Assembly (NCBI GenBank): GCA_002328485.1
Contig: DCUF01000036.1
Location: 1-37,523, forward strand
From: Deltaproteobacteria bacterium UBA2221
GTDB taxonomy: Bacteria > Desulfobacterota > Syntrophorhabdia > Syntrophorhabdales > WCHB1-27
DNA: 37,523 nt
Direction of reading: 5' to 3'
Below, in pieces: positions 1 through 8,431 of this stretch. Within the stretch, counting starts at the first letter, position 1, and every line of letters begins with the position of its first letter. Under the pieces are notes generated by a model. That model saw nothing but the letters and a program-made list of their open reading frames with translations. It had not been told where the DNA came from and did not search any database. The position numbers and the translations under genes are program-made.

Positions 1-33
1 GTGGATGTGGTTCGTGGTGACGCCTTATTTAAC

Positions 34-78
34 GTTACAACAGTCAAGGGAGGGGTCGTCTATTGGACCTTGGTCGTA
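34..78 (-). promoter_or_regulatory. Promoter with response-regulator palindrome, copy 1 (gene lies off the left edge)
   Basis: On the minus strand the near-palindrome occupying 63-78 (plus-strand reading TTGGACCTTGGTCGTA) is followed at once by a -35-like TAGACG (57-62), a 17-bp spacer and a -10-like TGTAAC (34-39). The same arrangement occurs at 1418-1463 and 7199-7244. The transcript would run leftwards out of the window. The rest of 1-241 shows no convincing gene. The promoter call is inference from the shared layout. Confidence 0.55.
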
Positions 79-241
79 TTGGGAGTAAGGAGTGTGGAGT
101 GAAGGTGGGAATGAGGAGGGAGAGGGGAACCACATTACTGTACGTCCAAACATTTTCCCCGCGATGATCAGGCCAAGAGGATCAGCCTGAGAGGTGGATA
201 GTTTTGGGACCAAAGCTTAAGGCAATGACGATTGTCACCTT

Positions 242-799
242 TTACTTTGAGATCTTTGTCACCTTGGTACCCTGAATTCCAAGCCCTCCCATGAGCCCCT
301 TCTGGTCAAAAAAGAAGGCGTAGATATCGGATTTCATCGTCGTGGTCGATAGGTTCTTGGCTGCTCCCACATCGATGACGGTAATATTCGGACCGATACC
401 AAGCTCCCATCCGTCGCTTCTGTTGAGATATCCGTCTGCGCCATCCGTCATAAAAAACAGCGCGTAGCCATATTTCTGGAGACCGGCTTGAAGACCATAC
501 GAGGCCGCCACCGTATTATAGTAGGCCACCGTATAACCATTCTTTATGAGAGCGCCCTCGCCATAAAGACCGCCAACAATGAACCCTCCCTTGACGATGC
601 CCGGAAAGACAAGGACGGAAACGGCTTTTTCACCGATTGCCCTGGCTCCGCTTGACGTGTTGTACAGCTTCTGGAGGGCTTGCTGGGCGTCACGGCTGAT
701 CTCGGCGCCGGAAGCTGCAGGCGCACGGTGAGGAGCGGCAAGGGTGATGGTGAAGAACAGGGCCGCCAACAAAACGGTGATGAAATGGATACGTTTCAT
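242..799 (-). CDS. SYLF (YSC84-like) domain exported protein
   Basis: The protein has 185 residues. Residues 1-28 form a signal peptide (basic MKR start, hydrophobic core, AAPHRAPAAS-type cleavage region). The remainder matches the SYLF/YSC84 (DUF500) pattern: an N-terminal helix (AQQALQKLYN), then glycine-rich strands such as VLVFPGIVKGGFIVGG, and a C-terminal part with YAFFFDQKGLMGG. SYLF proteins bind phospholipids in eukaryotes. The role of bacterial exported members is not settled, and an envelope role is inferred. A good Shine-Dalgarno (GGGGAGGA) precedes the ATG, and the gene starts 23 bp after the preceding helical-protein gene, so the two are probably co-transcribed from the promoter at 1418-1463. 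That would put it under the FixJ-like regulator encoded just upstream. Confidence 0.88.
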   Translation of the reverse strand: MKRIHFITVLLAALFFTITLAAPHRAPAASGAEISRDAQQALQKLYNTSSGARAIGEKAVSVLVFPGIVKGGFIVGGLYGEGALIKNGYTVAYYNTVAASYGLQAGLQKYGYALFFMTDGADGYLNRSDGWELGIGPNITVIDVGAAKNLSTTTMKSDIYAFFFDQKGLMGGLGIQGTKVTKISK

Positions 800-822
800 A
801 GTCCTATCCTCCCCTTTCGCAC

Positions 823-1320
823 TTATTGTTTTTCGTTCTTCACGAGCGGTATGGCCGAGGCAAGTTCGTAATACACGATGGCGTTAAGCTTATTCTCGAT
901 CTGATAATATCGTGCGACCTTTGTGTCAGGCAAAACCTTCCGGAACTTAGGGAGATAATCGTCACCAAGCTTCAGACGGAGCGCCTCAATTTTCCTGGAC
1001 TCATCGAGCAGTTTCTTTGCCGTGGCGTTAGACATCTTGTCATACGCTGCGGCATAGTCAGTAATGAGCTTTGCCGTGCGGGTGCGGATGAGGAAGAGTT
1101 CGTCCTGGTACTTCTCGTAAACCGGCCAGAAGGCTTTTGCCTCAGCCTCCGAAAGTTGCATGTTCTCGGCGACAAGGAGCTTCTTGTCCGCTTTCATTTT
1201 TTCCATGATTATCTGCATATTGTCGGAGGGTTTGTCCTGGGCAATCGCCGTGCCGACAAAAACCAGTACCATCAGAATCAACCCCATCATCACGACTATC
1301 TTTGCCGGCTTCCTTTCCAT
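823..1320 (-). CDS. Small exported helical protein of unknown function
   Basis: The protein has 165 residues from the chosen ATG at 1320. An ATG two codons earlier (1326) directly abuts the GAGG Shine-Dalgarno, whereas the 1320 ATG is 6 nt from it. Residues 1-28 are a signal peptide ending in GTAIAQ. The mature part is almost wholly predicted helix, rich in Lys, Ala, Leu and Glu, with an LSEAEAKAFWPVYEKYQDEL stretch near the N-terminus and a KFRKVLPDTKVARYYQIENK stretch near the C-terminus. The overall form recalls the CpxP/Spy/zinc-resistance class of periplasmic helical proteins, but I do not recognise a specific family. It is followed by the SYLF gene and preceded by a promoter with the regulator palindrome, suggesting an envelope-stress or envelope-maintenance role (inference). 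Confidence 0.85.
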   Translation of the reverse strand: MERKPAKIVVMMGLILMVLVFVGTAIAQDKPSDNMQIIMEKMKADKKLLVAENMQLSEAEAKAFWPVYEKYQDELFLIRTRTAKLITDYAAAYDKMSNATAKKLLDESRKIEALRLKLGDDYLPKFRKVLPDTKVARYYQIENKLNAIVYYELASAIPLVKNEKQ

Positions 1321-1417
1321 CGTCATCCTCGCAGTCTGTTTATTTGGTGATCACTTCTTACCGGTCTCCTGCCCTCGATAGGTTACCGGGTCTGTGGACA
1401 TCCGGAGATGTTCACAA

Positions 1418-1463
1418 ATTTTACTTGTGGGCGGGGAAACCTGTCTATTGGACCTTGGTCCTA
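1418..1463 (-). promoter_or_regulatory. Promoter with response-regulator palindrome, copy 2
   Basis: Minus-strand promoter for the helical-protein/SYLF pair. The 16-bp palindrome TTGGACCTTGGTCCTA (1448-1463, plus-strand reading) has arms GGACC/GGTCC around TT. It abuts a -35-like TAGACA (1442-1447), followed by an 18-bp spacer and -10 TAAAAT (1418-1423). The palindrome overlaps the TAG stop codon of the response-regulator gene. The length and symmetry suit a LuxR/NarL/FixJ-type dimer. The leader to the start codon is about 90 nt. Confidence 0.65.
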
Positions 1464-2111
1464 TTGATCGGGATGAAGAGAAATGCACTCATTGCTCCGT
1501 TGTTCTACGCCCGCCTTTTCGGCCAGGCGCACCAAATCGGCGACCGAGCTGGCTCCCAGTTTTTCCATAACGCGACCCCTATGGACCTTGACGGTTTTTT
1601 CCGCAATATTCAGACAGTGGCCAATCTGTTTGTTGAGCATACCCGTAATAATATGACGGAAAATCTGATACTCCCGAGGGGAAAGCAGATCTAAACGTCG
1701 CCGTGCATCCCTTTTCTCTGCCTGTTTGTTGAGAATCTCATGGTGTTTCTCGACAGCGCTTGATATCGCCTCAAGGAGTTCGTTGTCGTCGAAAGGTTTC
1801 TGGAGGAAATCCACTGCCCCCATCTTCATTGCCCTAATGCCCATGGGGATGCTACCGTGTCCCGTTATAAAGACAATAGGCAGGGAGGAACCAGCCTTCG
1901 CAAGTTCTTCCTGCAAATCCATACCCGTTAGGCCCGGCATTCGGACATCAAGAACCAGGCAGCCCGGGCCTTCGTACCGTTCTCTCGCCAGGAAGTCCTC
2001 AGCCGAGCAGTATGTCTCGACCTGGAACCCCAACGCGCTCGATAGCCTCGATAGGCCTGTTCGGACAGAAGCATCGTCGTCGACGATGAAAATGGTAGGC
2101 TGGTCGTTCAT
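1461..2111 (-). CDS. FixJ/NarL-type response regulator
   Basis: The protein has 216 residues. The receiver domain (about 5-120) has the acidic triad D11-D13, phospho-acceptor D55 in LVLDVRMPG, the Thr in VFITGHG and the Lys in FLQKPF, so it appears fully functional. The C-terminal LuxR-type helix-turn-helix (about 140-205) includes LLSPREYQIF and NIAEKTVKVHRGRVMEKL. This architecture is FixJ/TodT/StyR-like, and such regulators activate sigma-70 promoters by binding palindromes next to the -35 box. It lies downstream of the sensor kinase gene on the same strand (122-bp gap) and is its probable partner. No Shine-Dalgarno is obvious before the ATG. The palindromes at 63-78, 1448-1463 and 7229-7244 are the suggested targets. 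Confidence 0.93.
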   Translation of the reverse strand: MNDQPTIFIVDDDASVRTGLSRLSSALGFQVETYCSAEDFLARERYEGPGCLVLDVRMPGLTGMDLQEELAKAGSSLPIVFITGHGSIPMGIRAMKMGAVDFLQKPFDDNELLEAISSAVEKHHEILNKQAEKRDARRRLDLLSPREYQIFRHIITGMLNKQIGHCLNIAEKTVKVHRGRVMEKLGASSVADLVRLAEKAGVEQRSNECISLHPDQ

Positions 2112-2250
2112 GATTATCAGTGATCAGTCATGAGCCAGTTACAGAATACATCTCTTCCTTCGGAAGGGCTATAAAAACTTGAAAAATTGATCACTCTTTA
2201 GTTCTGTCCCCTTCACTGATTACCGTCCACTGATCATCGATTACTGCTTT
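2107..2250. repeat. Degenerate TGATCAGT-type short repeats between kinase and regulator genes
   Basis: The gap between the two-component genes holds several imperfect copies of a short motif: ATTATCAGTGATCAGTCATGA on the left, and CACTGATTACC and CACTGATCATCGATTACTG on the right. Similar degenerate repeats are often seen between genes in deltaproteobacteria, from memory. No function is evident. Confidence 0.4.
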
Positions 2251-5200
2251 CATGAACCGGCAGGTCAAAAAAGAAAACGGCACCGCCATCTTCATGATTT
2301 GTTGCCCATATGTGCCCGCCATGGGATTCAACGATTGATCGGCTCAAGGGCAAGCCCATTCCCAGTCCCGAGGCCTTTGTCGTATAGAATGGTTCGAATA
2401 ACCTTTTCATGTCGGCTTCATCGATACCCTTACCGAAGTCGTGTACCGATACAAGCACTCCATATTCACCAGCGGTAGCTTGTATCGTTAACCTCCTTTT
2501 CGAGACCGGCAGGTCCTCCATCGACTCAGCGCCATTCATCATCAGGTTTATCAATACCTGCTGGATCTGCACCCTGTTGAATCTGCTGAAAGGTAAGGAC
2601 GGCGGGATGTCAGCGTCTATTCTTATGTTTCTCAGTATGGCTTCGCTGTTGAAAAGGGAGACGGCTTCCCTGAGCGGCTCGGAGAGTGTCGCAATTTCTG
2701 TCTCGGTTTCCTCCCTCCTTAGCATGGATCGGAGACTGCGGATGATGTCCCCCGCTCTCTTGTCGTCGCGAACAATATCGTCAAGTATTGCCCCCAGCTC
2801 TTCGGCAGTTAGTCTGTTTGCGTCGAGGAGCCTTGCGGCGGCCCTTGCGTTACTGAGGATGGCTGTTAGAGGCTGGTTGAGCTCATGGGCAAGGGAGGCG
2901 GAAAGTTCACCCATAAGCAGAAGGCGCTCAAGCCGAAGCATTTCTCTCTGGGCACCGAATGTCTCCATTTCCGTCTTTTTCCGATCGGTGATGTCCCTCA
3001 CCCTATGCACGATCCGACTGATCTCTCCCCTATCGTCGAAAACTGGGTCCGCCGAGATCTGGAACCAAGCTTCCCTTCTTTGATCGTAACGCTCGACCTC
3101 TTCGTGTCTTTTGGTCTTCAGCATCGCATCGACGGGGCATATCTCCGCGCATGTTTGGGCACCGTACATGGCGGCGCAGCAAGAGCTGCCGACAATTTCG
3201 TCGGCGGGAGACGAAAAGAAAGAGATGGCTGCTCGGTTCATTCGAACAATCTTACGTTCCCTGTCCAGCATAACGATCACATCGCTGACGGCATCGAAGG
3301 TTGACCGCCATTCCTCCGCGGCTATCTTTATACTCTGTTCCATACGTTTTCGGTCGGTTATATCCTTGCCGAACACGGATATGCCAAAGACGACGCCGTT
3401 CCGTTTGAGCAGGGTGAAGGAAAGGAGAAGGATTCTGGGCGCTGCGCTGACCAGGTATTCTTCAGTGAAGGAGCCGTCTCGCAGTGCCCGTTGATAGAAC
3501 CCACGCCACCTGGCAGCTACTTCCCTGGTGAATGCCCCTCCAACCAGGTCGTCAGGACTCATGCCCAAGGTGATTGATAGCCCAGTCCCTTTGAGGAAAT
3601 ATTCCCTTAGCGCCGAGTTGAAGGTGACCAGACCAAACCGCTCAGGATCAACAGACCAGACCATATCTTCGGTGCTCTCAAGAAGTGCAGTTACCTGAGA
3701 CTGTGCCTCTCCCGCCGCTGCTTCTGCCTGCAGCCGATCGGTAATGTCCTGGGCTACCAAAACAACTCCCCCGGATATATCTCCTGGGGTTATCCATGCC
3801 GACCGAATCTCGACGTCCCGAACCTGCCCGTCCTGGCGTACCCACTTCGCATTCAGTGCCGTACTCCCCTCGGGACAACCGTACAGTGCCTCCCCCACCC
3901 GACTAAACTCTTCGTCGGTTTGATACAAGACGCGCGTGGACTGACCTATGAGTTCATCCGGGGTATACCACGAGATGTGTGAAACGGCATCATTTACCCA
4001 TTGAATCGCCCTGTCGCTCCTCGTGAAGCAAATTCCGACAGGGGAAGCCGATATAATCGACCGCAACATTGCCTCACCTTCCCTCAATTCCTTGTCGGCG
4101 CGAGCGCGCTCAATGGCTGTGACCAGAATCTCGCCGAGCAGGCGCAGGCGGGACAGATGCTCCTCAGACCATGCACCCTCACTGCGCTCCCGCGTAACGG
4201 CCATAAAGTGGTCGGACGAGTCGCCCAACACAATGGGTATGATAGCTGCCGATCGCACCCCCCATTGTCTCAACATCTGTTTATCTGGGCTCCCTTCTTC
4301 CGGCAGCTCATCGACCGTTGCAAAGCCATATATCCTATTTCTCCCAACCAGCGTGCTGTAAGCGTAAGGGAACAGGGAAGCGGGAAGCTCCTTACGTAGC
4401 GGTAATTCAGGTAAGCCTTCCGCACGGGCGGCATGGGTGATTCGAAATACAGGTTTGTTACGGAAGGATCGTAGCAGCCCACAGCGGTCTACCTGCAAAA
4501 TCTGGAGCACTGTTTCGAGGACCCGCTCGATCTCGTAATCAATGCGATCAAAGGGGGCCGAGGTCAGTCTGGCCGAGGTGTCCGAAAGCAATTGCTCGAA
4601 ACGGAGACGGCCCTCCTGCTCCGCTTCGTGAAGCTTGCGCTCGGTCACGTCCCGCGCTGCGGCATACCGGAGACCCCCGACCGGTACGCTATCCCATTCC
4701 ATCCATCGATAGGTGCCGTCGGCACATCGGTAACGATTGAGAAAACCCCGGCCCACTTGCCCGGAGGTGAGGCTCCTCGTGACCTCCCTCGTGCTGTCTT
4801 TGTCATCGGGATGAACAAAGTCGATAAATGGTTTCTCCATCAGATCACCGACGCTGTAGCCCAACGTCCTTTCCCAGGCAGCGTTCAGGCGTATGAAGTA
4901 TCCATTTTCGTTGGCTATACAGAGGAGATCAGGAGTTACAGAGAAGAAGCGGTCCAACTCCTCATTTTTCTCACGCAAAGACTTTTCTACCGTCTTCGTC
5001 CGGTTTCTTTGCATGAGGAGCGCGATGATCAGCAGAGTTTGTGCGATGAAGAATACGACACTGAGGACAATAATCTTTTTATACGCTGTCCAGAAGGAGG
5101 GGGACGGTCTGTTGAGTACAATGGCGTTTGCGGGCAGTACGGATTCATCGAGGCCCCACCGCTTGAGCTGCTGCCAGTCGAACTTGGCAACAGAAGGCAC

Positions 5201-6259
5201 GTCAAGGAAGGTCGGAATGTCGTCTGGGACTCCTGTGTGACCAAGAATGCGGGCTGCCAGTTGACCGGCTTTCTTGCCCGTAAGTTCAAAGTCGATAAGA
5301 CTGCCCCCCACAATGCCATGTCCGCAGGTCGAATCCAGGACCTCGAAAATAGGAACGGGTGAGATCTGGCTAATTCGTTGGGTCATCTCTGGGGCCGTGA
5401 AGTTTCTGCCGGTAACGTCTCGAGTATAGGCCATCCCAAGGATGATAGAGCCCTGGGGCACTTTCGAAACGGCAGTAACCATCTCTTCGAAGGGCAAGTC
5501 GCTCAGGTAGATAAATTGAATGCGGCCTTCCCATTTCTTCGCGATTTGTTTGGCCTGATCCTCTGTTCTTCGGTCGACTTCGTGTGCCCCTGTCACAACA
5601 TAGACCTGTTTCACACCGGGAACCAGTTTCAGTGCGATCTCCAGGGTACCGAATATATCAACCCTGGGGAAATGCGCGATGAAGAGGCTATCAGCGGGCG
5701 ATGCCCTGAAGTGACGAGGAAGGTACAGTGCAAGGATGGGGACACCACGAAAGATATCGGCGCAATCCTTGACCACGAATTCCACCGCCTCCGGGTACAT
5801 CGTAATGATCATTCCCGGTCGGCGATTGCCGTATTGGGCACGCATCTGCTCGGCCATCATCTCTCTGTGCCTGGAGCCCGGGTTCCGCCTGAGATCCAGG
5901 GACACAATATGCATGTTCAAGGTGGATATTCCGGCTGCGCTAAGGGTCTCTATCAGCCCCTTGTCCGTTCGCAAGAAAACAGAAGCGGTTGCTTCGTGGG
6001 AGTGCAGGACGAGAACGGTTTCCCCTTCTAAAGTGCTTTTGGACTGACCGTAGACTGAAATGCCGAATGGCCACATGAGGACCACAAGAAAGACAAGAAG
6101 CAAGAACGCGCGCACGGCCCGGTCAACCCTTCTATGAAACGTTGCCGCCTTTATCCTTCGATGTGCTTGGGCCATGTCACTTTCTTTGGATGCGGAGTGC
6201 TCGGCAAAAGCTAACGCTGGAACGTTTTCCAAATGGTTTCTAACTTCTATCAAAGACAT
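2234..6259 (-). CDS. Multi-PAS sensor histidine kinase with periplasmic ABC-substrate-binding-like sensor
   Basis: The protein has 1341 residues. An N-terminal membrane segment lies near residues 48-70 and a second near 395-417. The roughly 320 residues between them resemble the ABC-transporter substrate-binding fold (ETVLVLHSHEATAS at its start, PVPIFEVLD later), so this is probably a periplasmic ligand sensor. The cytoplasmic part has PAS, GAF and then three PAS domains (ending in repeated DITDR linkers), followed by HisKA with H1125 in the FixL-like box HELNQPL. The HATPase has NLMMNGAES (N box), DFGKGI (G1) and GLGMGL (G2). It would phosphorylate the FixJ-like regulator encoded next. The start at 6259 lacks a clear Shine-Dalgarno, and an internal ATG at 6175 (MAQAHRR) is a plausible alternative. 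Confidence 0.92.
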   Translation of the reverse strand: MSLIEVRNHLENVPALAFAEHSASKESDMAQAHRRIKAATFHRRVDRAVRAFLLLVFLVVLMWPFGISVYGQSKSTLEGETVLVLHSHEATASVFLRTDKGLIETLSAAGISTLNMHIVSLDLRRNPGSRHREMMAEQMRAQYGNRRPGMIITMYPEAVEFVVKDCADIFRGVPILALYLPRHFRASPADSLFIAHFPRVDIFGTLEIALKLVPGVKQVYVVTGAHEVDRRTEDQAKQIAKKWEGRIQFIYLSDLPFEEMVTAVSKVPQGSIILGMAYTRDVTGRNFTAPEMTQRISQISPVPIFEVLDSTCGHGIVGGSLIDFELTGKKAGQLAARILGHTGVPDDIPTFLDVPSVAKFDWQQLKRWGLDESVLPANAIVLNRPSPSFWTAYKKIIVLSVVFFIAQTLLIIALLMQRNRTKTVEKSLREKNEELDRFFSVTPDLLCIANENGYFIRLNAAWERTLGYSVGDLMEKPFIDFVHPDDKDSTREVTRSLTSGQVGRGFLNRYRCADGTYRWMEWDSVPVGGLRYAAARDVTERKLHEAEQEGRLRFEQLLSDTSARLTSAPFDRIDYEIERVLETVLQILQVDRCGLLRSFRNKPVFRITHAARAEGLPELPLRKELPASLFPYAYSTLVGRNRIYGFATVDELPEEGSPDKQMLRQWGVRSAAIIPIVLGDSSDHFMAVTRERSEGAWSEEHLSRLRLLGEILVTAIERARADKELREGEAMLRSIISASPVGICFTRSDRAIQWVNDAVSHISWYTPDELIGQSTRVLYQTDEEFSRVGEALYGCPEGSTALNAKWVRQDGQVRDVEIRSAWITPGDISGGVVLVAQDITDRLQAEAAAGEAQSQVTALLESTEDMVWSVDPERFGLVTFNSALREYFLKGTGLSITLGMSPDDLVGGAFTREVAARWRGFYQRALRDGSFTEEYLVSAAPRILLLSFTLLKRNGVVFGISVFGKDITDRKRMEQSIKIAAEEWRSTFDAVSDVIVMLDRERKIVRMNRAAISFFSSPADEIVGSSCCAAMYGAQTCAEICPVDAMLKTKRHEEVERYDQRREAWFQISADPVFDDRGEISRIVHRVRDITDRKKTEMETFGAQREMLRLERLLLMGELSASLAHELNQPLTAILSNARAAARLLDANRLTAEELGAILDDIVRDDKRAGDIIRSLRSMLRREETETEIATLSEPLREAVSLFNSEAILRNIRIDADIPPSLPFSRFNRVQIQQVLINLMMNGAESMEDLPVSKRRLTIQATAGEYGVLVSVHDFGKGIDEADMKRLFEPFYTTKASGLGMGLPLSRSIVESHGGHIWATNHEDGGAVFFFDLPVHESSNR

Positions 6260-6348
6260 ACTGACTTGTCAACGAGGAGGAAGTGCGACAATCCCGATTT
6301 GGGCGGACAGATCACCACGAGGGGTATTCTTTCTGAATGGATCGACAG

Positions 6349-6382
6349 AAAAAGGCACCCCGCCTTCGTAAGGTAGGGTGCC
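6349..6382 (-). terminator. Intrinsic terminator of the outer-membrane protein gene
   Basis: On the minus strand a stem with perfect GGCACCC/GGGTGCC arms (6354-6360 with 6376-6382, and an inner CCTT/AAGG pairing) is followed by five T residues (6349-6353). It begins about 12 nt after the stop codon of the gene at 6394-7119. Confidence 0.85.
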
Positions 6383-6393
6383 CCGAGAAAGTG

Positions 6394-7119
6394 CTAAAAA
6401 TTGATGCCTATGCTGGCGCCGCCCGACACATACGAGCGGGACTGGCCTTCGAGCTGCAGCCAGACATTCTTGCTCAGATTGAAATTTACACCAAAACGGG
6501 GACCGAACGAATTCTTGGTATTTACATCCTCATCCCCTGATAGGTTACCTGAAGTATATTCGAGTTTGGCCGTGTCCCAATGGTAGAAAGGACCGCCGAA
6601 TAAGGTCATCCATGGAGTCGGCTGCCACTGGAATCCGAACCCTATGTCTGCGGAGTAGTGGTCTTTCAGTTCGAGCTTCTGATACGTGCCTCCGATGTTA
6701 CGTCGATCTGACAAGTTCTCATAATAGGCAAAATTGCCTATTGGACCAAATGAAAGGTTCCAGGGCGCGTATTGGAAAAGCCGCCCATGAAAGCCGGCAC
6801 TGGCGAAAAACTTAGTATCGGAATCGATACCCAATTCGCCTTTTCCCTTAGCGTCCATCCCTCCGGCCCGGAGATAGATATCCCACCCCGGGGCCAAGCC
6901 GTAGCCTATCTGCCCGTAGTAGATGTTCGTCTCGATTTTAGGCTCTGCGTCGAAGTGATCAAATTCCCACTTGTCCTTTGAATAAAAATAGCCAGCGGAC
7001 AACTCTATCTGGCAGGGGAGAGCGGTTGCCACCCCACCGACCGGCTGCGACGAGGCAAATGCTCCTGATGCGGGCAATATGAGGATGAAACCCAGCATTA
7101 CTGCACAAACCCATTTCAT
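6394..7119 (-). CDS. Predicted outer-membrane beta-barrel protein
   Basis: The protein has 241 residues. Residues 1-22 are a clear signal peptide (MKWVCAVML... ASGAFA). The mature part alternates polar and hydrophobic residues with many aromatic-glycine pairs (YYGQIGYGL, FGFQWQPTPWMTLFGG) and ends in strands finishing with GINF, a C-terminal phenylalanine typical of BamA-inserted barrels. I do not recognise the specific family, and a porin or OmpA-barrel-like role is inferred. It is the nearest gene upstream of the sensor kinase on the same strand, is separated from it by a terminator, and has its own promoter carrying copy 3 of the regulator palindrome. It is therefore a likely direct target of the two-component system. 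Confidence 0.85.
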   Translation of the reverse strand: MKWVCAVMLGFILILPASGAFASSQPVGGVATALPCQIELSAGYFYSKDKWEFDHFDAEPKIETNIYYGQIGYGLAPGWDIYLRAGGMDAKGKGELGIDSDTKFFASAGFHGRLFQYAPWNLSFGPIGNFAYYENLSDRRNIGGTYQKLELKDHYSADIGFGFQWQPTPWMTLFGGPFYHWDTAKLEYTSGNLSGDEDVNTKNSFGPRFGVNFNLSKNVWLQLEGQSRSYVSGGASIGINF

Positions 7120-7198
7120 AATGACCTCCTGATATGTTTTTAATGCTTCATCTTTTGTTGCTCTCGGGCTGCAGGTTGCTTAGACTCTTCTTGGTCGG

Positions 7199-7244
7199 AT
7201 GTTACGATGGCTATTATCAATAGTCAAGTAGGACTTTAGTCGTA
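7199..7244 (-). promoter_or_regulatory. Promoter with response-regulator palindrome, copy 3
   Basis: Minus-strand promoter of the outer-membrane protein gene: -35 TTGACT (7222-7227), 17-bp spacer, -10 TAACAT (7199-7204). One base upstream of the -35 box lies TAGGACTTTAGTCGTA (7229-7244, plus-strand reading), which matches copies 1 and 2 at 12-13 of 16 positions and keeps the symmetric GGAC..GTC core. The palindrome centre would be near -44, a class II activator position. The remainder of the 7120-7384 gap shows no gene; the hemE promoter in it is not obvious. Confidence 0.68.
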
Positions 7245-7384
7245 CATCGAGCTCCCGTCGATACAACAAGCACCGTTGAAGCCCTTGCGCTCATCATCTT
7301 CCCGCCAGCTCCAAAGGGGGCTACCGCTCGTTCCGCCTTTCGGCTATACTAAGGGGCAGCCTCATCTATTTTTTGCGGAGAGTT

Positions 7385-8428
7385 ATGTCACGATCGGACC
7401 GATTCCTCAGGGCGTGTAGAAAGCAAGCGACTGACGCTACCCCCGTCTGGATCATGCGTCAGGCAGGGCGCTACCTTCCCGAGTACCGTTCGCTCAGAAG
7501 CCATCATACCTTTATGACCCTCTGCAAGACGCCGGAGCTGGCTGTAGAGGTAACCATCCAGCCCTTGCGCCGCTTCGAGCTTGACGCGGCGATCATCTTC
7601 TCGGACATTCTGCTGCCCCTTGAAGGGATGGGGTTAGAGGTCAGTTTTGCCGAGGGGAAGAAACCGGCCGTCAATCCCCCTCTCAGGACGGCAGATGACA
7701 TACACCAGTTACAGTCATTCAGCCCTGAGGAGCATATGCCATACCTTCTGGAGGCAATCGCCCTCGCACGTCGTGACCTAAGAGGGAAAGTTCCCCTCAT
7801 CGGGTTTTCGGGTGCCCCTTTTACCCTGGCAAGTTATATGATCGACCCGGATGCCGGTGGAAATCAGCTTCGTCTCAAGTCCTTGATGTACAGGGAGCCG
7901 GTCATTTTTCAGCTTCTTCTCGAAAAACTGACGGACATGGTTATTGCCTACCTTAACGCACAGATTGCCCATGGGGCACAGGCGGTTCAGGTTTTCGACA
8001 CATGGGCCGGAACACTTTCTGCGGTAGATTACAAAGAGTTTGTCCTCCCCCATATGGTTCGGCTTTTTGACACCCTTGACGCATCGGTTCCCCGCATCCT
8101 CTTTGCGGTCGGCTCGTCCCACCTTATCAGGCTTATGGATAGGACGGGGTGCGATGTGCTGGGGGTCGACTGGCGATTGCCGCTGGATGAATCCTGGAGT
8201 CTGGCTCAATTCAGGCCTGCAATCCAGGGAAATCTGGATCCTCTGGCCCTGTTCGGGCCCCACCAGTATCTCGCAGGGCGGGTACGGGATGTGCTGTCAA
8301 GGGTTGGGACTCGCAGAGGTCACGTATTCAATTTGGGCCACGGGATTCTGCCCTCAACCCCCCTTGACAGCGTCGCCTTTCTCATAGATCTGGTTCACCA
8401 GAGCCGTTTGGAACTGGGAGAGACCTGA
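7385..8428 (+). CDS. hemE: Uroporphyrinogen III decarboxylase
   Basis: Cytosolic enzyme that removes four acetate carboxyl groups from uroporphyrinogen III to give coproporphyrinogen III. The 347 residues match the usual family length. Signature segments are present: WIMRQAGRYLPEYR near residue 25 with the substrate-binding arginines, FSDILLPLEGMGLEV with the central Asp, IGFSGAPFTLASYM, FDTWAG and the C-terminal NLGHGI. The ATG at 7385 is chosen because GGAGAG lies just before it; an upstream TTG at 7373 would overlap that site. It is the first gene of a tight hemE-hemH-hemG operon (3-bp gap to hemH). Confidence 0.97.
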   Translation: MSRSDRFLRACRKQATDATPVWIMRQAGRYLPEYRSLRSHHTFMTLCKTPELAVEVTIQPLRRFELDAAIIFSDILLPLEGMGLEVSFAEGKKPAVNPPLRTADDIHQLQSFSPEEHMPYLLEAIALARRDLRGKVPLIGFSGAPFTLASYMIDPDAGGNQLRLKSLMYREPVIFQLLLEKLTDMVIAYLNAQIAHGAQAVQVFDTWAGTLSAVDYKEFVLPHMVRLFDTLDASVPRILFAVGSSHLIRLMDRTGCDVLGVDWRLPLDESWSLAQFRPAIQGNLDPLALFGPHQYLAGRVRDVLSRVGTRRGHVFNLGHGILPSTPLDSVAFLIDLVHQSRLELGET

Positions 8429-8431
8429 TCG

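Noticed and set aside
25..213. A 62-codon minus-strand frame at the left edge
   Set aside because: No homology, poor composition and it spans the palindrome/promoter region; more likely non-coding.
6730..6760. A fourth palindrome copy at CTATTGGACCAAATG
   Set aside because: Only the left half matches, the right arm is absent, and it lies inside the outer-membrane protein gene.
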